Part shown: positions 16,212 through 26,885 of the stretch, one piece after another
Position numbering within the stretch: the stretch's first letter is position 1
Layout of the letters: every line of letters starts with the position of its first letter
Source: Butyrivibrio proteoclasticus
GTDB lineage: Bacteria > Bacillota > Clostridia > Lachnospirales > Lachnospiraceae
Direction of reading: 5' to 3'
DNA: 64,000 nucleotides
Assembly (NCBI RefSeq): GCF_900115735.1
Contig: NZ_FOXO01000021.1
Location: 1-64,000, forward strand
Made by a program: the position numbers and the translations under genes
The notes under the pieces: model-generated
Databases searched by the model: none
What the model saw: the letters and a program-made list of their open reading frames with translations, nothing else
Told to the model about the DNA's origin: nothing

Positions 16212-16404
16212 TTTTCTCCTCCGTTTATTAACCTGAAAGGTTGTTTTTTACCAAAGTGAATTATAGCATGATGTATCTTTATGTGCATTAATATTTCACT
16301 AAAAAACATGATTGTTTTTTAACAGAAATTGCGCATTTTTTCTGTGCTTTTTTCCTAAAATTGTATTAAACTATAACAAAGTTTTTTAGCATAGGGAGGG
16401 TTAT

Positions 16405-17394
16405 ATGTACACAGCAAATACTGCTCGTTACGAAAACATGACATACAACCGTTGTGGAAAAAGCGGTCTGAAGCTTCCTGCCGTGTCTCTTGGGTTATGG
16501 CACAACTTCGGTGATAACTCCGCTTACAGCAACATGGTAGACATGTGTAAAACCGCATTTGACCACGGCATCACACATTTTGATCTTGCCAATAATTATG
16601 GTCCTGCAGAAGGAGCTGCCGAGCTAAACTTCGGTAAAATACTAAAAGAAAACTTTAAAAGCTACAGAGATGAGATGGTCATCTCAACAAAAGCCGGCTA
16701 CTACATGTGGCCCGGTCCATATGGTGACTGGGGAAGCCGCAAGTATCTTATCGCAAGCCTTGATCAGTCACTTATGAGAATGGGTCTCGAATATGTAGAT
16801 ATCTTTTACCACCACAGAATGGATCCTGAAACGCCTCTTGAAGAGACAATGGAGGCTCTTGCCCAGATTGTAAGGAGTGGTAAAGCTCTTTATGTTGGCA
16901 TTTCCAATTATGATGGACCTAATCTCGAGAGAGCTCATGCTATATTAAAAGAGCTTCATGTTCCATTTATCATTAATCAGAATCGCTACAATATTTTTGA
17001 CAGAACAATAGAGAAAAACGGTCTGAAACAAAAGTCCAAGGAAGTCGGAACAGGAATCATCTGCTTCTCTCCTCTCGCGCAGGGGCTTTTAACAGACAGA
17101 TATATAGATGGTATTCCTGAGGATAGCCGAATCCGCACCGATGGACGTTTTCTTAAAGAGGGGCAGCTTACAGAGGAAAAGCTTGCCAATATTAAAGCTT
17201 TAAATGAAATTGCAAAAAAACGTGGACAGACACTTGCTGAAATGGCGCTTGCATGGAACCTTAAAGATGACTATATAACTTCAGTAATCATCGGCGCATC
17301 CAGATCTTCTCAGATTCTTGATAACATAAAAGCCATCGAAAATACTACTTTTACAGAAGATGAGTTAAAAGAAATAGATAAGTATTCTAAATAA
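16405..17394 (+). CDS. Aldo/keto reductase, YghZ/glyceraldehyde 3-phosphate reductase-like
   Basis: A 329-residue NADPH-dependent reductase with an (alpha/beta)8 barrel. The catalytic tetrad is visible: D60 and Y65 (HFDLANNYGPAEG), K96 (STKAGYYMWPG) and H137 (FYHHR). The extended start MYTANTARYENMTYNRCGKS and the MWPGPYG segment match YghZ-type enzymes, which reduce small aldehydes such as glyceraldehyde 3-phosphate or methylglyoxal. The natural substrate is not certain. GGGAGGG precedes the ATG. It is divergent from the uracil permease and convergent with infA across a shared terminator. Confidence 0.88.
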   Translation: MYTANTARYENMTYNRCGKSGLKLPAVSLGLWHNFGDNSAYSNMVDMCKTAFDHGITHFDLANNYGPAEGAAELNFGKILKENFKSYRDEMVISTKAGYYMWPGPYGDWGSRKYLIASLDQSLMRMGLEYVDIFYHHRMDPETPLEETMEALAQIVRSGKALYVGISNYDGPNLERAHAILKELHVPFIINQNRYNIFDRTIEKNGLKQKSKEVGTGIICFSPLAQGLLTDRYIDGIPEDSRIRTDGRFLKEGQLTEEKLANIKALNEIAKKRGQTLAEMALAWNLKDDYITSVIIGASRSSQILDNIKAIENTTFTEDELKEIDKYSK

Positions 17395-17397
17395 TTC

Positions 17398-17430
17398 AAA
17401 AGTGGCTGTCTTAGTGCGACAGCCACTTTT
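17398..17430. terminator. Bidirectional terminator between the reductase gene and infA
   Basis: A perfect 13-bp stem, AAAAGTGGCTGTC (17398-17410) with 17418-17430, and a 7-base loop; A/T runs flank both arms. It ends the reductase transcript on one strand and, on the other, the spc operon after infA. Confidence 0.92.
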
Positions 17431-17436
17431 TCAAAA

Positions 17437-17655
17437 TTATTTGTCTCTCCAAATAATTCTTCCTTTTGTAAGGTCATATGGTGAAAGTTCAAGAGTTACC
17501 TTATCACCAGGTAAGATTCTGATGAAGTTCTGACGAAGCTTTCCACTGATATGAGCAAGAACAACATGACCATTCTCAAGCTCAACCTGGAACATTGTGT
17601 TAGGAAGCTTCTCAATAACCTTTCCTTCAATTTCAATTACATCAGCCTTAGACAT
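17437..17655 (-). CDS. infA: Translation initiation factor IF-1
   Basis: A 72-residue S1-type OB-fold protein that blocks the 30S A site during initiation. It begins [20 protein letters not shown] and ends GRIIWRDK, both close to the family consensus. The ATG at 17655 has an AGGAGG site 6 bases upstream; an earlier in-frame start does not. It follows map by 23 bases. A bidirectional terminator 6 bases past its stop makes it the last gene of the rpsJ-infA run. Confidence 0.96.
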   Translation of the reverse strand: MSKADVIEIEGKVIEKLPNTMFQVELENGHVVLAHISGKLRQNFIRILPGDKVTLELSPYDLTKGRIIWRDK

Positions 17656-17678
17656 TTCTTTCCTCCTATCCTTTACTA

Positions 17679-19089
<1,411 letters not shown>

Positions 19090-19098
19090 TTATGTTAA

Positions 19099-19128
19099 AT
19101 GATATCATTATTTTCTGATTAAAGACAA
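19099..19128 (-). promoter_or_regulatory. Possible internal promoter before adk-map-infA
   Basis: TTGTCT (19123-19128), an 18-base spacer and TATCAT (19099-19104) on the minus strand, 25 bases before adk. Just upstream, an imperfect hairpin whose outer AAGAGG/CCTCTT arms lie near 19130-19172 could attenuate read-through from secY. Confidence 0.45.
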
Positions 19129-19182
19129 ATAAGAGGCAGCAAGGGCGCATATGCTCCCCTGCGACCTCTTTTAAGTTACCAA

Positions 19183-20502
19183 TTAATCTTCCAGGAATCC
19201 TTTGTAATTACGTACAAGCATCTGAGATTCAATCTGCTTGATTGTCTCTAAGATAACACTTACCACGATGATAAGGCTTGTTCCACCAAATGAAACGCTT
19301 GCTCCAAACATACCATTAAAGAAGATTGGTAATACACCAATGATTGTAAGACCACATGCTCCTATAAAAATGATATAGTTCAAGATACTTGTAAGATAAT
19401 CACTTGTTGGCTTACCTGGTCTGATTCCAGGAATAAAGCCGCCCTGCTTTTTCATATTATCTGCAATCTCAATCGGATTAAATGTGATTGATGTATAGAA
19501 ATATGCAAAAAAGATAAGCAGTAAAATGTAAACAACCAACCCAATTGAATAATTCCAATGGTTGGGATTGCACCAGTTACTCTGGTTTAAATATGCAATA
19601 AACTGTCCCCAAAATCCTGAACCATTATAGCCAACAAGCTGACTAATAATGATTGGGAACTGGAAGAGAGACATTGCAAAAATAATAGGCATAACGCCTG
19701 CTGTATTGACCTTGAGAGGAATCTCTGAACGGCTTCCACCGTAAGTTTTTCTTCCCTGAATCTTCTTAGCATACTGAACAGGAATTCTACGCTCAGCACC
19801 ATTAAGAAGAACGACCAACACTACCATTGCAATAATAACTGCAATAATAACAATTGCTGATACTACTCCCCTTGCAATAGGCTTTCCGCTCACAAACTGT
19901 CCGAATAGTGAGCTAATATCTGACGGCATTCTTGAAAGAATGTTGATAGTCAGAACTATTGATATACCGTTTCCAACCCCATTTTCTGTGATTCTTTCAC
20001 CAATCCACATCAGGAATGCACTACCAGCTGTGAGTGCTGCTACAATCTGAATTACAAGAAAAATAGACTGTGATGTTAAGAAGCCTGTATTTCTATAGAA
20101 CCCGATTGACATTGCGATGGATTCGATAAGTGCTAAAGCTACAGTGATATATCTTGTAAGTGCTGTAAGCTTCTTTCTTCCATCCTCACCATCCCTTTGC
20201 CATTCTTCAAATTTAGGAATAGCAATTGTGAGAAGCTGAATGATAATAGAAGATGTAATGTATGGTGTAATATTGAGTGCCAAAATTGACATATTCTCAA
20301 ATGATCCACCGGTAAATCGATCCATAAAGCCAAATGCATCACTCTCTGTCAAACCCTGAAACCAATTTCTAAATACTGATGTATTCATTCCAGGTACTGG
20401 AATTGCAGAACCAAGTCTGATCAGGGCTAGCATTGCAAGAGTAAATAGAATTTTCAAACGAATTTCTTTTACTTTTAATGCATTCATTAGGGACTTAAAC
20501 AT
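19183..20502 (-). CDS. secY: Protein translocase subunit SecY
   Basis: The channel subunit of the Sec translocon, 439 residues with ten membrane helices. Family landmarks include the N-terminal LIRLGSAIPVPGMN, the plug/TM2 region NISPYIT-like ALNITPYITSSIIIQLL, and cytoplasmic loops such as YAKKIQGRKTYGGSRSEIPL and ADNMKKQGGFIPGIRPGKPT that contact the ribosome and SecA. Its ATG shares one base with the rplO stop codon (TAATG), so the two are translationally coupled. Confidence 0.97.
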   Translation of the reverse strand: MFKSLMNALKVKEIRLKILFTLAMLALIRLGSAIPVPGMNTSVFRNWFQGLTESDAFGFMDRFTGGSFENMSILALNITPYITSSIIIQLLTIAIPKFEEWQRDGEDGRKKLTALTRYITVALALIESIAMSIGFYRNTGFLTSQSIFLVIQIVAALTAGSAFLMWIGERITENGVGNGISIVLTINILSRMPSDISSLFGQFVSGKPIARGVVSAIVIIAVIIAMVVLVVLLNGAERRIPVQYAKKIQGRKTYGGSRSEIPLKVNTAGVMPIIFAMSLFQFPIIISQLVGYNGSGFWGQFIAYLNQSNWCNPNHWNYSIGLVVYILLLIFFAYFYTSITFNPIEIADNMKKQGGFIPGIRPGKPTSDYLTSILNYIIFIGACGLTIIGVLPIFFNGMFGASVSFGGTSLIIVVSVILETIKQIESQMLVRNYKGFLED

Positions 20503-20942
20503 TAGATCACCTCTGTTGTTCCACCAAGTGCCTCGATTTTTTCTTTAGCTGATGCGCTGAAAGCATTAGCCTTAACCGTAAGCTTCTTAGTAAATTCGCC
20601 ATTTCCAAGAATCTTTACACCGTCAAGCTCTTTCTTTACGATGCCCATATCCTTAAGTGCCTGAACATCAACAACAGCTCCGTTGTCGAACACTTCAAGT
20701 GCGCTTACATTGATACCTATGATATTCTTACGATTGATGTTCTTGAAGCCTCTCTTAGGAAGTCTTCTGAAAAGTGGCATCTGACCACCTTCGAAACCAA
20801 GTCTTGGAGCTCCTGAACGAGCCTTCTGACCCTTGTGTCCCTTACCAGCAGTCTTACCGTTTCCTGAACCATGACCACGGCCTCTTCTAAAATTATCGCT
20901 CTGAACTGAACCTTCTGCAGGTCTTAAGTTGGATAATTCCAT
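20502..20942 (-). CDS. rplO: 50S ribosomal protein L15
   Basis: A 146-residue L15, a late-assembly protein with a long basic N-terminal arm ([20 protein letters not shown]) that threads into 23S rRNA and a globular C-terminal half. The ATG at 20942 has AAGGAGG 6 bases upstream; a longer frame to 20963 has no site. It is followed by secY with a one-base overlap. A 117-base spacer with a large inverted repeat separates it from rpmD. Confidence 0.97.
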   Translation of the reverse strand: MELSNLRPAEGSVQSDNFRRGRGHGSGNGKTAGKGHKGQKARSGAPRLGFEGGQMPLFRRLPKRGFKNINRKNIIGINVSALEVFDNGAVVDVQALKDMGIVKKELDGVKILGNGEFTKKLTVKANAFSASAKEKIEALGGTTEVI

Positions 20943-20961
20943 GATATTCCTCCTTATAAAC

Positions 20962-21034
20962 ACTGGAGCTTATACCGCTATGCGCAGCATATAACTATTA
21001 TACACCACTTGCGCGTACGTAATACAGCTCCAGT
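20962..21034 (-). other. Large inverted repeat between rpmD and rplO
   Basis: ACTGGAGCT (20962-20970) and AGCTCCAGT (21026-21034) are perfect 9-bp arms around a 55-base loop inside the spc operon. Ribosomal genes here are usually spaced by 10-25 bases, so this 117-base gap is exceptional. It has no T run and is not a terminator; an mRNA processing or regulatory structure is possible. Confidence 0.5.
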
Positions 21035-21059
21035 TACATTTTATGTTTCGCTTACCTTA

Positions 21060-21248
21060 TCAGATTTCTTCAACCTTAACAAGGTGTCTGATCTGCTGAA
21101 TCTGACCTCTAGTAGCTGAGTTGTCAGGAAGTTCAACAGAACTGTTAAGTTTCTTGAATCCCATTGATTTTACTGTTGCTACCTGCTTAGGTACAGCACC
21201 GATTGTGGACTTAACCAATGTGATTTTAAGTTTCTTCTCGCTTGCCAT
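21060..21248 (-). CDS. rpmD: 50S ribosomal protein L30
   Basis: A 62-residue L30 with the compact alpha-beta fold pattern (KLKITLVKSTIGAVPKQVAT, LNSSVELPDNSATRGQI). The start is the ATG at 21248, 7 bases after AGGAGG; an adjacent upstream GTG codon is not needed. It follows rpsE by 14 bases, as in all bacterial spc operons. Confidence 0.96.
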   Translation of the reverse strand: MASEKKLKITLVKSTIGAVPKQVATVKSMGFKKLNSSVELPDNSATRGQIQQIRHLVKVEEI

Positions 21249-21262
21249 CACTCTTCCTCCTA

Positions 21263-21772
21263 TTATGCGGTTACTTCTGATACAGACTTACCGCGCTTTG
21301 CTGCAACTTCTTCAGGTGTCTTTAACTGAGCAAGACCATTGATTGTAGCATAAACAACGTTCTGCTTGTTGTTAGAACCAAGTGACTTAGTTCTGATATT
21401 TCTGATTCCAGCAAGCTCACATACGGAACGAGCAGGACCACCAGCGATGATACCAGTACCTTCTGGAGATCTCTTAAGTAATACTTCGGCTGAACCAAAC
21501 TTACCTACGAAATCATGTGTAATACTGTTGTTCTCATCAAGAGGAACAGTAATAAGGTTCTTTGTAGCATCTTCCTTACCCTTACGGATAGCATCTGGGA
21601 TTTCTGTTGATTTGCCCAGACCAACACCAACGTGTCCATTGTTGTCACCAACTACAACAAGTGCTGTGAACTTCATGTTACGTCCACCCTTAACAACCTT
21701 TGTAACACGTTTGATGGTTACAACTTTATCTGTCAATTCGAGCTGACTAGCATCTACGATTGTACGCTTCAT
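21263..21772 (-). CDS. rpsE: 30S ribosomal protein S5
   Basis: A 169-residue S5, which helps maintain translational fidelity and mRNA unwinding at the entry channel. The dsRNA-binding-like N-terminal domain holds [20 protein letters not shown] and [20 protein letters not shown]. The C-terminal domain has the ribosomal S5 fold ([21 protein letters not shown]). It lies between rplR and rpmD with short spacers and a good site before the ATG. Confidence 0.97.
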   Translation of the reverse strand: MKRTIVDASQLELTDKVVTIKRVTKVVKGGRNMKFTALVVVGDNNGHVGVGLGKSTEIPDAIRKGKEDATKNLITVPLDENNSITHDFVGKFGSAEVLLKRSPEGTGIIAGGPARSVCELAGIRNIRTKSLGSNNKQNVVYATINGLAQLKTPEEVAAKRGKSVSEVTA

Positions 21773-21790
21773 TATGTGTTTTCTCCCTTC

Positions 21791-22159
21791 TTAGAATTCC
21801 AGGCCAGCTTCTCTGGCAGCATCAGCAAGTGCTTTTACCTTGCCGTGGTAGACATATCCACCTCTGTCAAATACAACGGCTTTGATACCTTTTTCCATTG
21901 CTCTCTGAGCAACTACGCTTCCTACCTTTGAAGCAGCATCAATGTCATCTGTATTTTTAAGCTCAGCCTTGATATCTTTCTCAAGAGTTGAAGCAGATAC
22001 AATTGTTTTGCCGGCTACATCATCAATAACCTGTGCATATACATGATTATTGCTTCTAAAAACTGCGAGACGTGGTCTTTCAGCTGTACCGCTGAAACGA
22101 TTACGAATCCTCATGTGCTTTTTAGCACGAATTTTTGATCTTGATTCCTTACTAACCAT
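21791..22159 (-). CDS. rplR: 50S ribosomal protein L18
   Basis: A 122-residue L18 that binds 5S rRNA together with L5. The basic N terminus ([20 protein letters not shown]) contacts 5S rRNA, followed by [19 protein letters not shown] and the C-terminal [20 protein letters not shown]. It sits between rplF and rpsE in the standard order with a 21-base spacer. Confidence 0.97.
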   Translation of the reverse strand: MVSKESRSKIRAKKHMRIRNRFSGTAERPRLAVFRSNNHVYAQVIDDVAGKTIVSASTLEKDIKAELKNTDDIDAASKVGSVVAQRAMEKGIKAVVFDRGGYVYHGKVKALADAAREAGLEF

Positions 22160-22180
22160 TTTGCACTCTCCTTATCTTAA

Positions 22181-22720
22181 TTATTTCTTACCAGTCTTAC
22201 CAACTTTACGTCTGATAACCTCATCAGCGTACTTGATACCCTTGCCCTTATATGGCTCTGGAGCTCTCTTTTCTCTGATGATTGCAGCGTGCTGTCCAAC
22301 TGCTTCCTTATCAATTCCCTTAACTGTAATTACCTGACCCTCAACAACTGTCTCAATTCCTTCTGGATCAACAAGTTCTACAGGGTGAGAATAACCAAGT
22401 GTCAGAGAGAGTGTCTTACCATTCTTAGCAGCTCTGTAACCTACACCGTTAACCTCAAGCTTCTTTTCGTAGCCATCTGTAACACCAATAACCATGTTAT
22501 TAAGAAGGCTTCTTGAAAGACCATGTAAAGCTCTAGTCTTCTTCTGATCGTCAGGTCTCTTAACCTCGATTTTTCCATCTTCCTGTGAGAAAATAATCTC
22601 AGCTGGGAAAACTCTTGTAAGAGTACCCTTAGGACCCTTTACAGTCACCTTATTATTTTCTGCAACCTCTACAGTTACACCTGCAGGAATTGCGATTGGC
22701 ATTTTTCCGATTCGTGACAT
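22181..22720 (-). CDS. rplF: 50S ribosomal protein L6
   Basis: A 179-residue L6 near the GTPase-associated centre, formed by two repeats of one fold. The start [19 protein letters not shown] and the C-terminal signature [18 protein letters not shown] are diagnostic. It follows rpsH by 15 bases and shows no unusual change in length or conserved blocks. Confidence 0.97.
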   Translation of the reverse strand: MSRIGKMPIAIPAGVTVEVAENNKVTVKGPKGTLTRVFPAEIIFSQEDGKIEVKRPDDQKKTRALHGLSRSLLNNMVIGVTDGYEKKLEVNGVGYRAAKNGKTLSLTLGYSHPVELVDPEGIETVVEGQVITVKGIDKEAVGQHAAIIREKRAPEPYKGKGIKYADEVIRRKVGKTGKK

Positions 22721-22735
22721 GCCCGTACCTCCAAT

Positions 22736-23137
22736 TTACCAAATGAATGCAAGAACTTCTCCACCAACCTGGAGCTCTCTTGCTTTTTTATCAGTTACAA
22801 CGCCCTGGTTTGTAGAAATGATTGCAATACCAAGACCACCTAATACTCTAGGAAGCTCATCCTTGCCTGCGTATACACGAAGACCAGGCTTTGAGATTCT
22901 CTTAAGCCCTGTGATAACTTTATCATTTCTGTCAACGCCGTACTTAAGAGTGATGTGAAGAGTCTTGAAAACACCATCTTCAACAACATCAAGCTTCTTA
23001 ATATAACCTTCTTCAAGAAGAATGTTTGCAATTGCAAGCTTCATCTTTGATGAAGGAACATCAACTGTGTCATGCTTAGCAGTATTTGCATTACGAATTC
23101 TTGTAAGCATATCTGCAATAGGATCATTCATTGCCAT
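22736..23137 (-). CDS. rpsH: 30S ribosomal protein S8
   Basis: A 133-residue S8, a primary binder of the 16S central domain. It starts [20 protein letters not shown] and carries the C-terminal rRNA-contact motif [16 protein letters not shown]. In Escherichia coli S8 is the translational repressor of the spc operon. Here a 207-base untranslated gap separates rpsN from rpsH, which is long for this operon and holds a strong hairpin. Confidence 0.97.
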   Translation of the reverse strand: MAMNDPIADMLTRIRNANTAKHDTVDVPSSKMKLAIANILLEEGYIKKLDVVEDGVFKTLHITLKYGVDRNDKVITGLKRISKPGLRVYAGKDELPRVLGGLGIAIISTNQGVVTDKKARELQVGGEVLAFIW

Positions 23138-23344
23138 TTTATAATTGCCTCCTTAATTATTCTTGCTTCGCCTTACTACTCCCCAAATTGAGCAGAGACA
23201 CGAAGCCGCAATGGAATCATATTAATAGTTTGTGGTCCCCATCCCGGACCACTTATCAGCAAATGAAGTTCCGCTCTCGGACTAAAGTCCTCGCCAGAAC
23301 ACGCTCAAACCAGGCTTAAAAATACTTCGCCAAGTTTTTGCAGC
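23138..23344 (-). other. Structured 207-base spacer between rpsN and rpsH
   Basis: No gene is visible. On the minus strand it carries a GTGGTCC/GGACCAC hairpin with a short loop and a nearby AGGACT/AGTCC pairing, ahead of the rpsH ribosome binding site (AAGGAGG). Neighbouring junctions are 10-25 bases. It may be a regulatory site, for example for S8, or a small inserted repeat; neither is demonstrated. Confidence 0.45.
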
Positions 23345-23530
23345 TTACCAAGATGCCTTACGAACACCTGGGATTTCGCCCTTATATGCAAGTTCACGGA
23401 AACAAATTCTGCAGATTCCGTATTTTCTAAGGTAAGCATGAGGACGACCACAGATCTTACAACGATTGTAAGCTCGTGTAGAGAACTTTGGTTTCATCTG
23501 CTGTTTCAACTTCATGGATAATTTAGCCAT
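23345..23530 (-). CDS. rpsN: 30S ribosomal protein S14, type Z
   Basis: The short, zinc-binding form of S14, 61 residues, with a four-Cys site: C24 and C27 (CKICG), C40 and C43 (CRICF). It begins [20 protein letters not shown]. Zinc-type S14 is the usual Gram-positive housekeeping form. A short spacer follows rplE. The long spacer on its 3' side is described separately. Confidence 0.97.
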   Translation of the reverse strand: MAKLSMKLKQQMKPKFSTRAYNRCKICGRPHAYLRKYGICRICFRELAYKGEIPGVRKASW

Positions 23531-23551
23531 CTTGTCCTATTTCCTCCTTAA

Positions 23552-24091
23552 TTACTTTGCAAAAGGCATATTGAACAGTGTAAGGAGCTCACGAGCCTCT
23601 TCATCTGTCTTTGCTGTTGTTGTGAAAATAATGTCCATACCTCTTGTCTTGTCAATCTTATCATACTCGATTTCAGGGAAGATAAGCTGCTCTTTGATAC
23701 CAAGAGCATAGTTTCCTCTTCCATCGAAAGAGTTAGGGTTGATTCCTCTGAAGTCACGTACACGAGGAAGAGCAAGGTTTACGAGACGATCAAGGAAATC
23801 GTACATCTTGTCGCCACGAAGAGTAACCTTACATCCGATTGGCATACCCTCTCTTAATTTGAAGTTAGCGATTGACTTCTTAGCCTTTGTGTAAACAGGC
23901 TTCTGACCTGAAATAATAGCCATATCGTTAGCAGCATTCTCAAGAAGCTTAGCATTCTCTTTAGCTTCACCAACTGCCATATTGATAACGATCTTGTCAA
24001 GCTTTGGAACTTCCATTACATTCTTGTAACCGAACTTCTTTGTCATTGCATCAACGATCTCGTTCTTGTATAAATCTTTATATCTACTCAA
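23552..24091 (-). CDS. rplE: 50S ribosomal protein L5
   Basis: A 179-residue L5 that brings 5S rRNA into the central protuberance and bridges to S13. Conserved blocks include [40 protein letters not shown] and [18 protein letters not shown]. It lies between rplX and rpsN with a strong site before the ATG. Confidence 0.97.
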   Translation of the reverse strand: MSRYKDLYKNEIVDAMTKKFGYKNVMEVPKLDKIVINMAVGEAKENAKLLENAANDMAIISGQKPVYTKAKKSIANFKLREGMPIGCKVTLRGDKMYDFLDRLVNLALPRVRDFRGINPNSFDGRGNYALGIKEQLIFPEIEYDKIDKTRGMDIIFTTTAKTDEEARELLTLFNMPFAK

Positions 24092-24113
24092 CGCTTAATA
24101 CCTCCTTCCTAAA

Positions 24114-24443
24114 TTAGTCGATAACCTCACCAGTCTTTTTAGCGATGCGGTTTTTCTTTACAACCTTACCATTCTCATCCTTTTCAACCTTGAATCCGAT
24201 CTTGGTAGGCTGTCCGTTATGAAGATACACAACGTTTGAGATATCAAGAGCAGCTTCGCGCTCTACAATACCGCCATTAGGATTCTTAGCAGAAGGCTTC
24301 TCGTGCTTTGTAACCTTGTTAAGGCCCTCAACAACGACCTTTCCGTTCTTAGTATCAACAGAAAGAACCTTTCCTTCTTTATCGATTTCTCTTCCGGCGA
24401 TAACTTTAACCATATCACCCTTCTTAATCTTACTTGTTGACAT
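24114..24443 (-). CDS. rplX: 50S ribosomal protein L24
   Basis: A 109-residue assembly initiator at the exit tunnel, with an N-terminal KOW motif (IKKGDMVKVIAGREIDKEGK) and the family block GLNKVTKHEKPS. Twelve bases separate it from rplN. Nothing unusual in length or composition. Confidence 0.97.
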   Translation of the reverse strand: MSTSKIKKGDMVKVIAGREIDKEGKVLSVDTKNGKVVVEGLNKVTKHEKPSAKNPNGGIVEREAALDISNVVYLHNGQPTKIGFKVEKDENGKVVKKNRIAKKTGEVID

Positions 24444-24455
24444 CTGGGCGCCTCC

Positions 24456-24824
24456 TTATAATACTTCCGGAGCAAGAGAAAGGATCTTCATGAATTTCTT
24501 CTCACGAAGCTCTCTAGCTACGGGTCCAAAAATACGTGTTCCCTTAGGCGTACCATCTTCATTGATAACAACAGCAGCGTTCTCATCAAATCTGATGTAG
24601 GAACCGTCCTTACGACGTGTCTCTTTTACAGTACGAACGACAACAGCTTTAACTACATCACCCTTCTTTACAACTCCACCGGGTGTTGCTTCTTTAACAG
24701 AAGCAACGATTGTGTCGCCGATTCTCGCATATCTTCTTGTAGATCCACCCATAACACGAATTGTAAGGAGCTCTTTAGCACCAGTGTTATCAGCGACCTT
24801 AAGTCTACTTTCCTGCTGAATCAT
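24456..24824 (-). CDS. rplN: 50S ribosomal protein L14
   Basis: A 122-residue L14 at the intersubunit face, with the consensus start [20 protein letters not shown] and the conserved centre [20 protein letters not shown]. It follows rpsQ by 21 bases and has a good site before the ATG. Confidence 0.97.
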   Translation of the reverse strand: MIQQESRLKVADNTGAKELLTIRVMGGSTRRYARIGDTIVASVKEATPGGVVKKGDVVKAVVVRTVKETRRKDGSYIRFDENAAVVINEDGTPKGTRIFGPVARELREKKFMKILSLAPEVL

Positions 24825-24845
24825 GATATTTCTCCTTTTTTCGAA

Positions 24846-25100
24846 TTACTTTGCACGTTCTATAATGGATACAAGTCTCCATCTCTTATCTTTGGAGATA
24901 GGCTTTGTCTCCATGACCTTAACTGTGTCACCAATACGGCACTCATTGTTCTCGTCATGAGCTTTAAGCTTATATGTTCTCTTTACGATCTTCTTGTAAA
25001 GAGGATGCTTAACATGGTCCTCAATGGAAACTGTGATGGTCTTGTCCATCTTATCGCTTGTTACTTTACCAACACGCGTTTTTCTTAAATTTCTTTCCAC
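24846..25100 (-). CDS. rpsQ: 30S ribosomal protein S17
   Basis: An 84-residue OB-fold protein that binds 16S rRNA early in assembly ([39 protein letters not shown]). The start is a GTG at 25100, placed 8 bases after AAGGAG. A longer frame from a TTG at 25127 would include the ribosome binding site, so it is rejected. It follows rpmC by 32 bases. Confidence 0.96.
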   Translation of the reverse strand: MERNLRKTRVGKVTSDKMDKTITVSIEDHVKHPLYKKIVKRTYKLKAHDENNECRIGDTVKVMETKPISKDKRWRLVSIIERAK

Positions 25101-25132
25101 GATCTTTTCTCCTTTTAGATTAAACAAAGTGC

Positions 25133-25342
25133 TTAGTTAGCTGCCTTTGCATTCTGTGTGATTACAGTCTGGATTCTTGCAATATTTCTTCTTACTTCTT
25201 TAATTCTTGCTGTATTATCCAACTGGTTTGTAGCGTTCTGGAATTTTAAGTTGAAAAGTTCCTTTTTAGCTGAAACAAGCTCTGTCTGAAGTTCATCAGC
25301 AGACTTTGCCAGAAGCTCTTCTACATACTTATTAGTTTTCAT
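25133..25342 (-). CDS. rpmC: 50S ribosomal protein L29
   Basis: A 69-residue coiled helical hairpin protein at the tunnel exit near the SRP and trigger-factor docking site ([39 protein letters not shown]). The ATG at 25342 lies inside the last codons of rplP, overlapping it by 11 bases, with GGAAGGCGG as ribosome binding site; translation is probably coupled. Confidence 0.96.
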   Translation of the reverse strand: MKTNKYVEELLAKSADELQTELVSAKKELFNLKFQNATNQLDNTARIKEVRRNIARIQTVITQNAKAAN

Positions 25343-25769
25343 TAGATACACCGCCTTCCAAATCAGCCTTTGAAACAATCTTGCACTTGCAAGGAAGTTT
25401 ATGTGTTGCAAGACGAAGTGCTTCTCTTGCATCGTCCTCGGAAACTCCGCCGATTTCGAACATTACACGACCTGGCTTAACAACAGCTACCCATCTATCA
25501 ACTGCGCCCTTACCAGAACCCATACGAGTTCCAAGAGGCTTTAAAGTGATAGGCTTGTCAGGGAAGATTTTGATCCAAACCTGACCACCACGCTTGATGA
25601 AACGTGTCATAGCTACACGGGCTGCCTCAATCTGGTTTGAATTGATCCAGCAAGGCTCAAGCGCAACAATTCCATACTCACCATAAGTGATTGTGGTACC
25701 ACGAGTAATTTTATGAGCCATTGAACCGCGGAACTGCTTGCGGTGCTTAACTCTCTTTGGCATTAACAT
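25332..25769 (-). CDS. rplP: 50S ribosomal protein L16
   Basis: A 145-residue L16 that contacts A-site tRNA, with [25 protein letters not shown]-like GRVMFEIGG and the C-terminal LPCKCKIV. Translation probably starts at the ATG at 25769, which shares its first base with the rpsC stop (TAATG); a second ATG two codons later is also possible. The GGAAGGGAGC site is better spaced for the first. Confidence 0.96.
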   Translation of the reverse strand: MLMPKRVKHRKQFRGSMAHKITRGTTITYGEYGIVALEPCWINSNQIEAARVAMTRFIKRGGQVWIKIFPDKPITLKPLGTRMGSGKGAVDRWVAVVKPGRVMFEIGGVSEDDAREALRLATHKLPCKCKIVSKADLEGGVSNEN

Positions 25770-26440
25770 TATTTATCGCTCCCTTCCTTATCTGAACTCT
25801 CACCTGCTTTAGTTGGAAGTACTTCACCCTTGTAGATCCATACCTTTACACCAACCTTACCGTAGGTTGTATCTGCTTCAGCAAAACCATAATCGATATC
25901 TGCTCTGAGTGTCTGAAGAGGAATAGTTCCCTCGCTGTAGAACTCTGAACGAGCGATATCAGCGCCGCCAAGACGACCTGAACAGCATGCCTTGATACCA
26001 AGAGCATCTGTCTTCATTGTTCTGCTCATGCATGACTTCATTGCTCTTCTGAATGATACACGATTCTCAAGCTGCTGAGCGATATTCTCTGCAACAAGCT
26101 GTGCATCCTTATCAGGCTTCTTGATTTCTTTAATATCAACAAGAACTTTCTTATCTGTAAGCTTTGAAAGCTCTTTCTTAGTTACCTCGATTTCAGCACC
26201 GCCCTTACCAATAACAACACCAGGCTTTGCTGTGTAAACGATAACCTTAATTCTATCTGATGCTCTCTCGATTTCAATCTTAGAAACACCAGCTGCATAT
26301 AACTTCTTCTTCAGAAATTTTCTGATATTATAATCTTCTACAAGATTATTGGCGAAATCGCCAGATTCAGCATACCACTTGGAATCCCAGTCAGCGATTA
26401 CACCAACTCTGAGGCCATGAGGATTAACTTTCTGTCCCAT
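25769..26440 (-). CDS. rpsC: 30S ribosomal protein S3
   Basis: A 223-residue S3 at the mRNA entry channel. It starts [20 protein letters not shown] and has a KH domain with the GxxG loop ([11 protein letters not shown]) and the C-terminal domain block FGYGFAE-like [20 protein letters not shown]. It overlaps rplP by one base and has a 19-base spacer to rplV. Confidence 0.97.
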   Translation of the reverse strand: MGQKVNPHGLRVGVIADWDSKWYAESGDFANNLVEDYNIRKFLKKKLYAAGVSKIEIERASDRIKVIVYTAKPGVVIGKGGAEIEVTKKELSKLTDKKVLVDIKEIKKPDKDAQLVAENIAQQLENRVSFRRAMKSCMSRTMKTDALGIKACCSGRLGGADIARSEFYSEGTIPLQTLRADIDYGFAEADTTYGKVGVKVWIYKGEVLPTKAGESSDKEGSDK

Positions 26441-26459
26441 TCTTAGGTTCTCCTTTCAA

Positions 26460-26855
26460 TTATCTTTCGTCCAAAATAACAGTCAGATGACTCATTCTCT
26501 TGTTGATTCTGTACGCTCTACCCTGCGCTCTAGGCTGAATTCTCTTCATGATAGGGCCGTTGCTAGCTGTACACTCAGCAATGTAGAGGTTTGATCTGTT
26601 CATACCTTTGTTATTCTCAGCGTTAGCTACAGCACTGTTAAGGAGCTTGTAGATTACGCTTGAAGCATATCTAGGATTGTACTGAAGGATTGCAAGTGCA
26701 GTCTCAACATCCTTTCCTCTGATAGCATCCATGACAAAGCATGCCTTCTGAACTGGTATTCTTGCGTAAGATAACTTTGCAAAAGGTCTTGTTTCTTTAT
26801 TGTCACGATTTCTTTCTCTTTTAATCTTTGATCTATGCTTGATCTCCATTTCCAT
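26460..26855 (-). CDS. rplV: 50S ribosomal protein L22
   Basis: A 131-residue L22 lining the exit tunnel; the extended beta hairpin (RIQPRAQGRAYRINKRMSH) is a site of macrolide-resistance mutations in other species. AAAGGAGG precedes the ATG. It lies between rpsS and rpsC. The N terminus is about 20 residues longer than in many L22 proteins, with a charged stretch (RSKIKRERNRDNKETRPF). Confidence 0.97.
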   Translation of the reverse strand: MEMEIKHRSKIKRERNRDNKETRPFAKLSYARIPVQKACFVMDAIRGKDVETALAILQYNPRYASSVIYKLLNSAVANAENNKGMNRSNLYIAECTASNGPIMKRIQPRAQGRAYRINKRMSHLTVILDER

Positions 26856-26885
26856 GGAAATTTCCTCCTTTCATCGAACGAATAA

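Noticed and set aside
16212..16404. PyrR-type attenuator before the uracil permease
   Set aside because: No PyrR-binding loop consensus or terminator/antiterminator pair found in the short leader; only a TATAAT box is visible.
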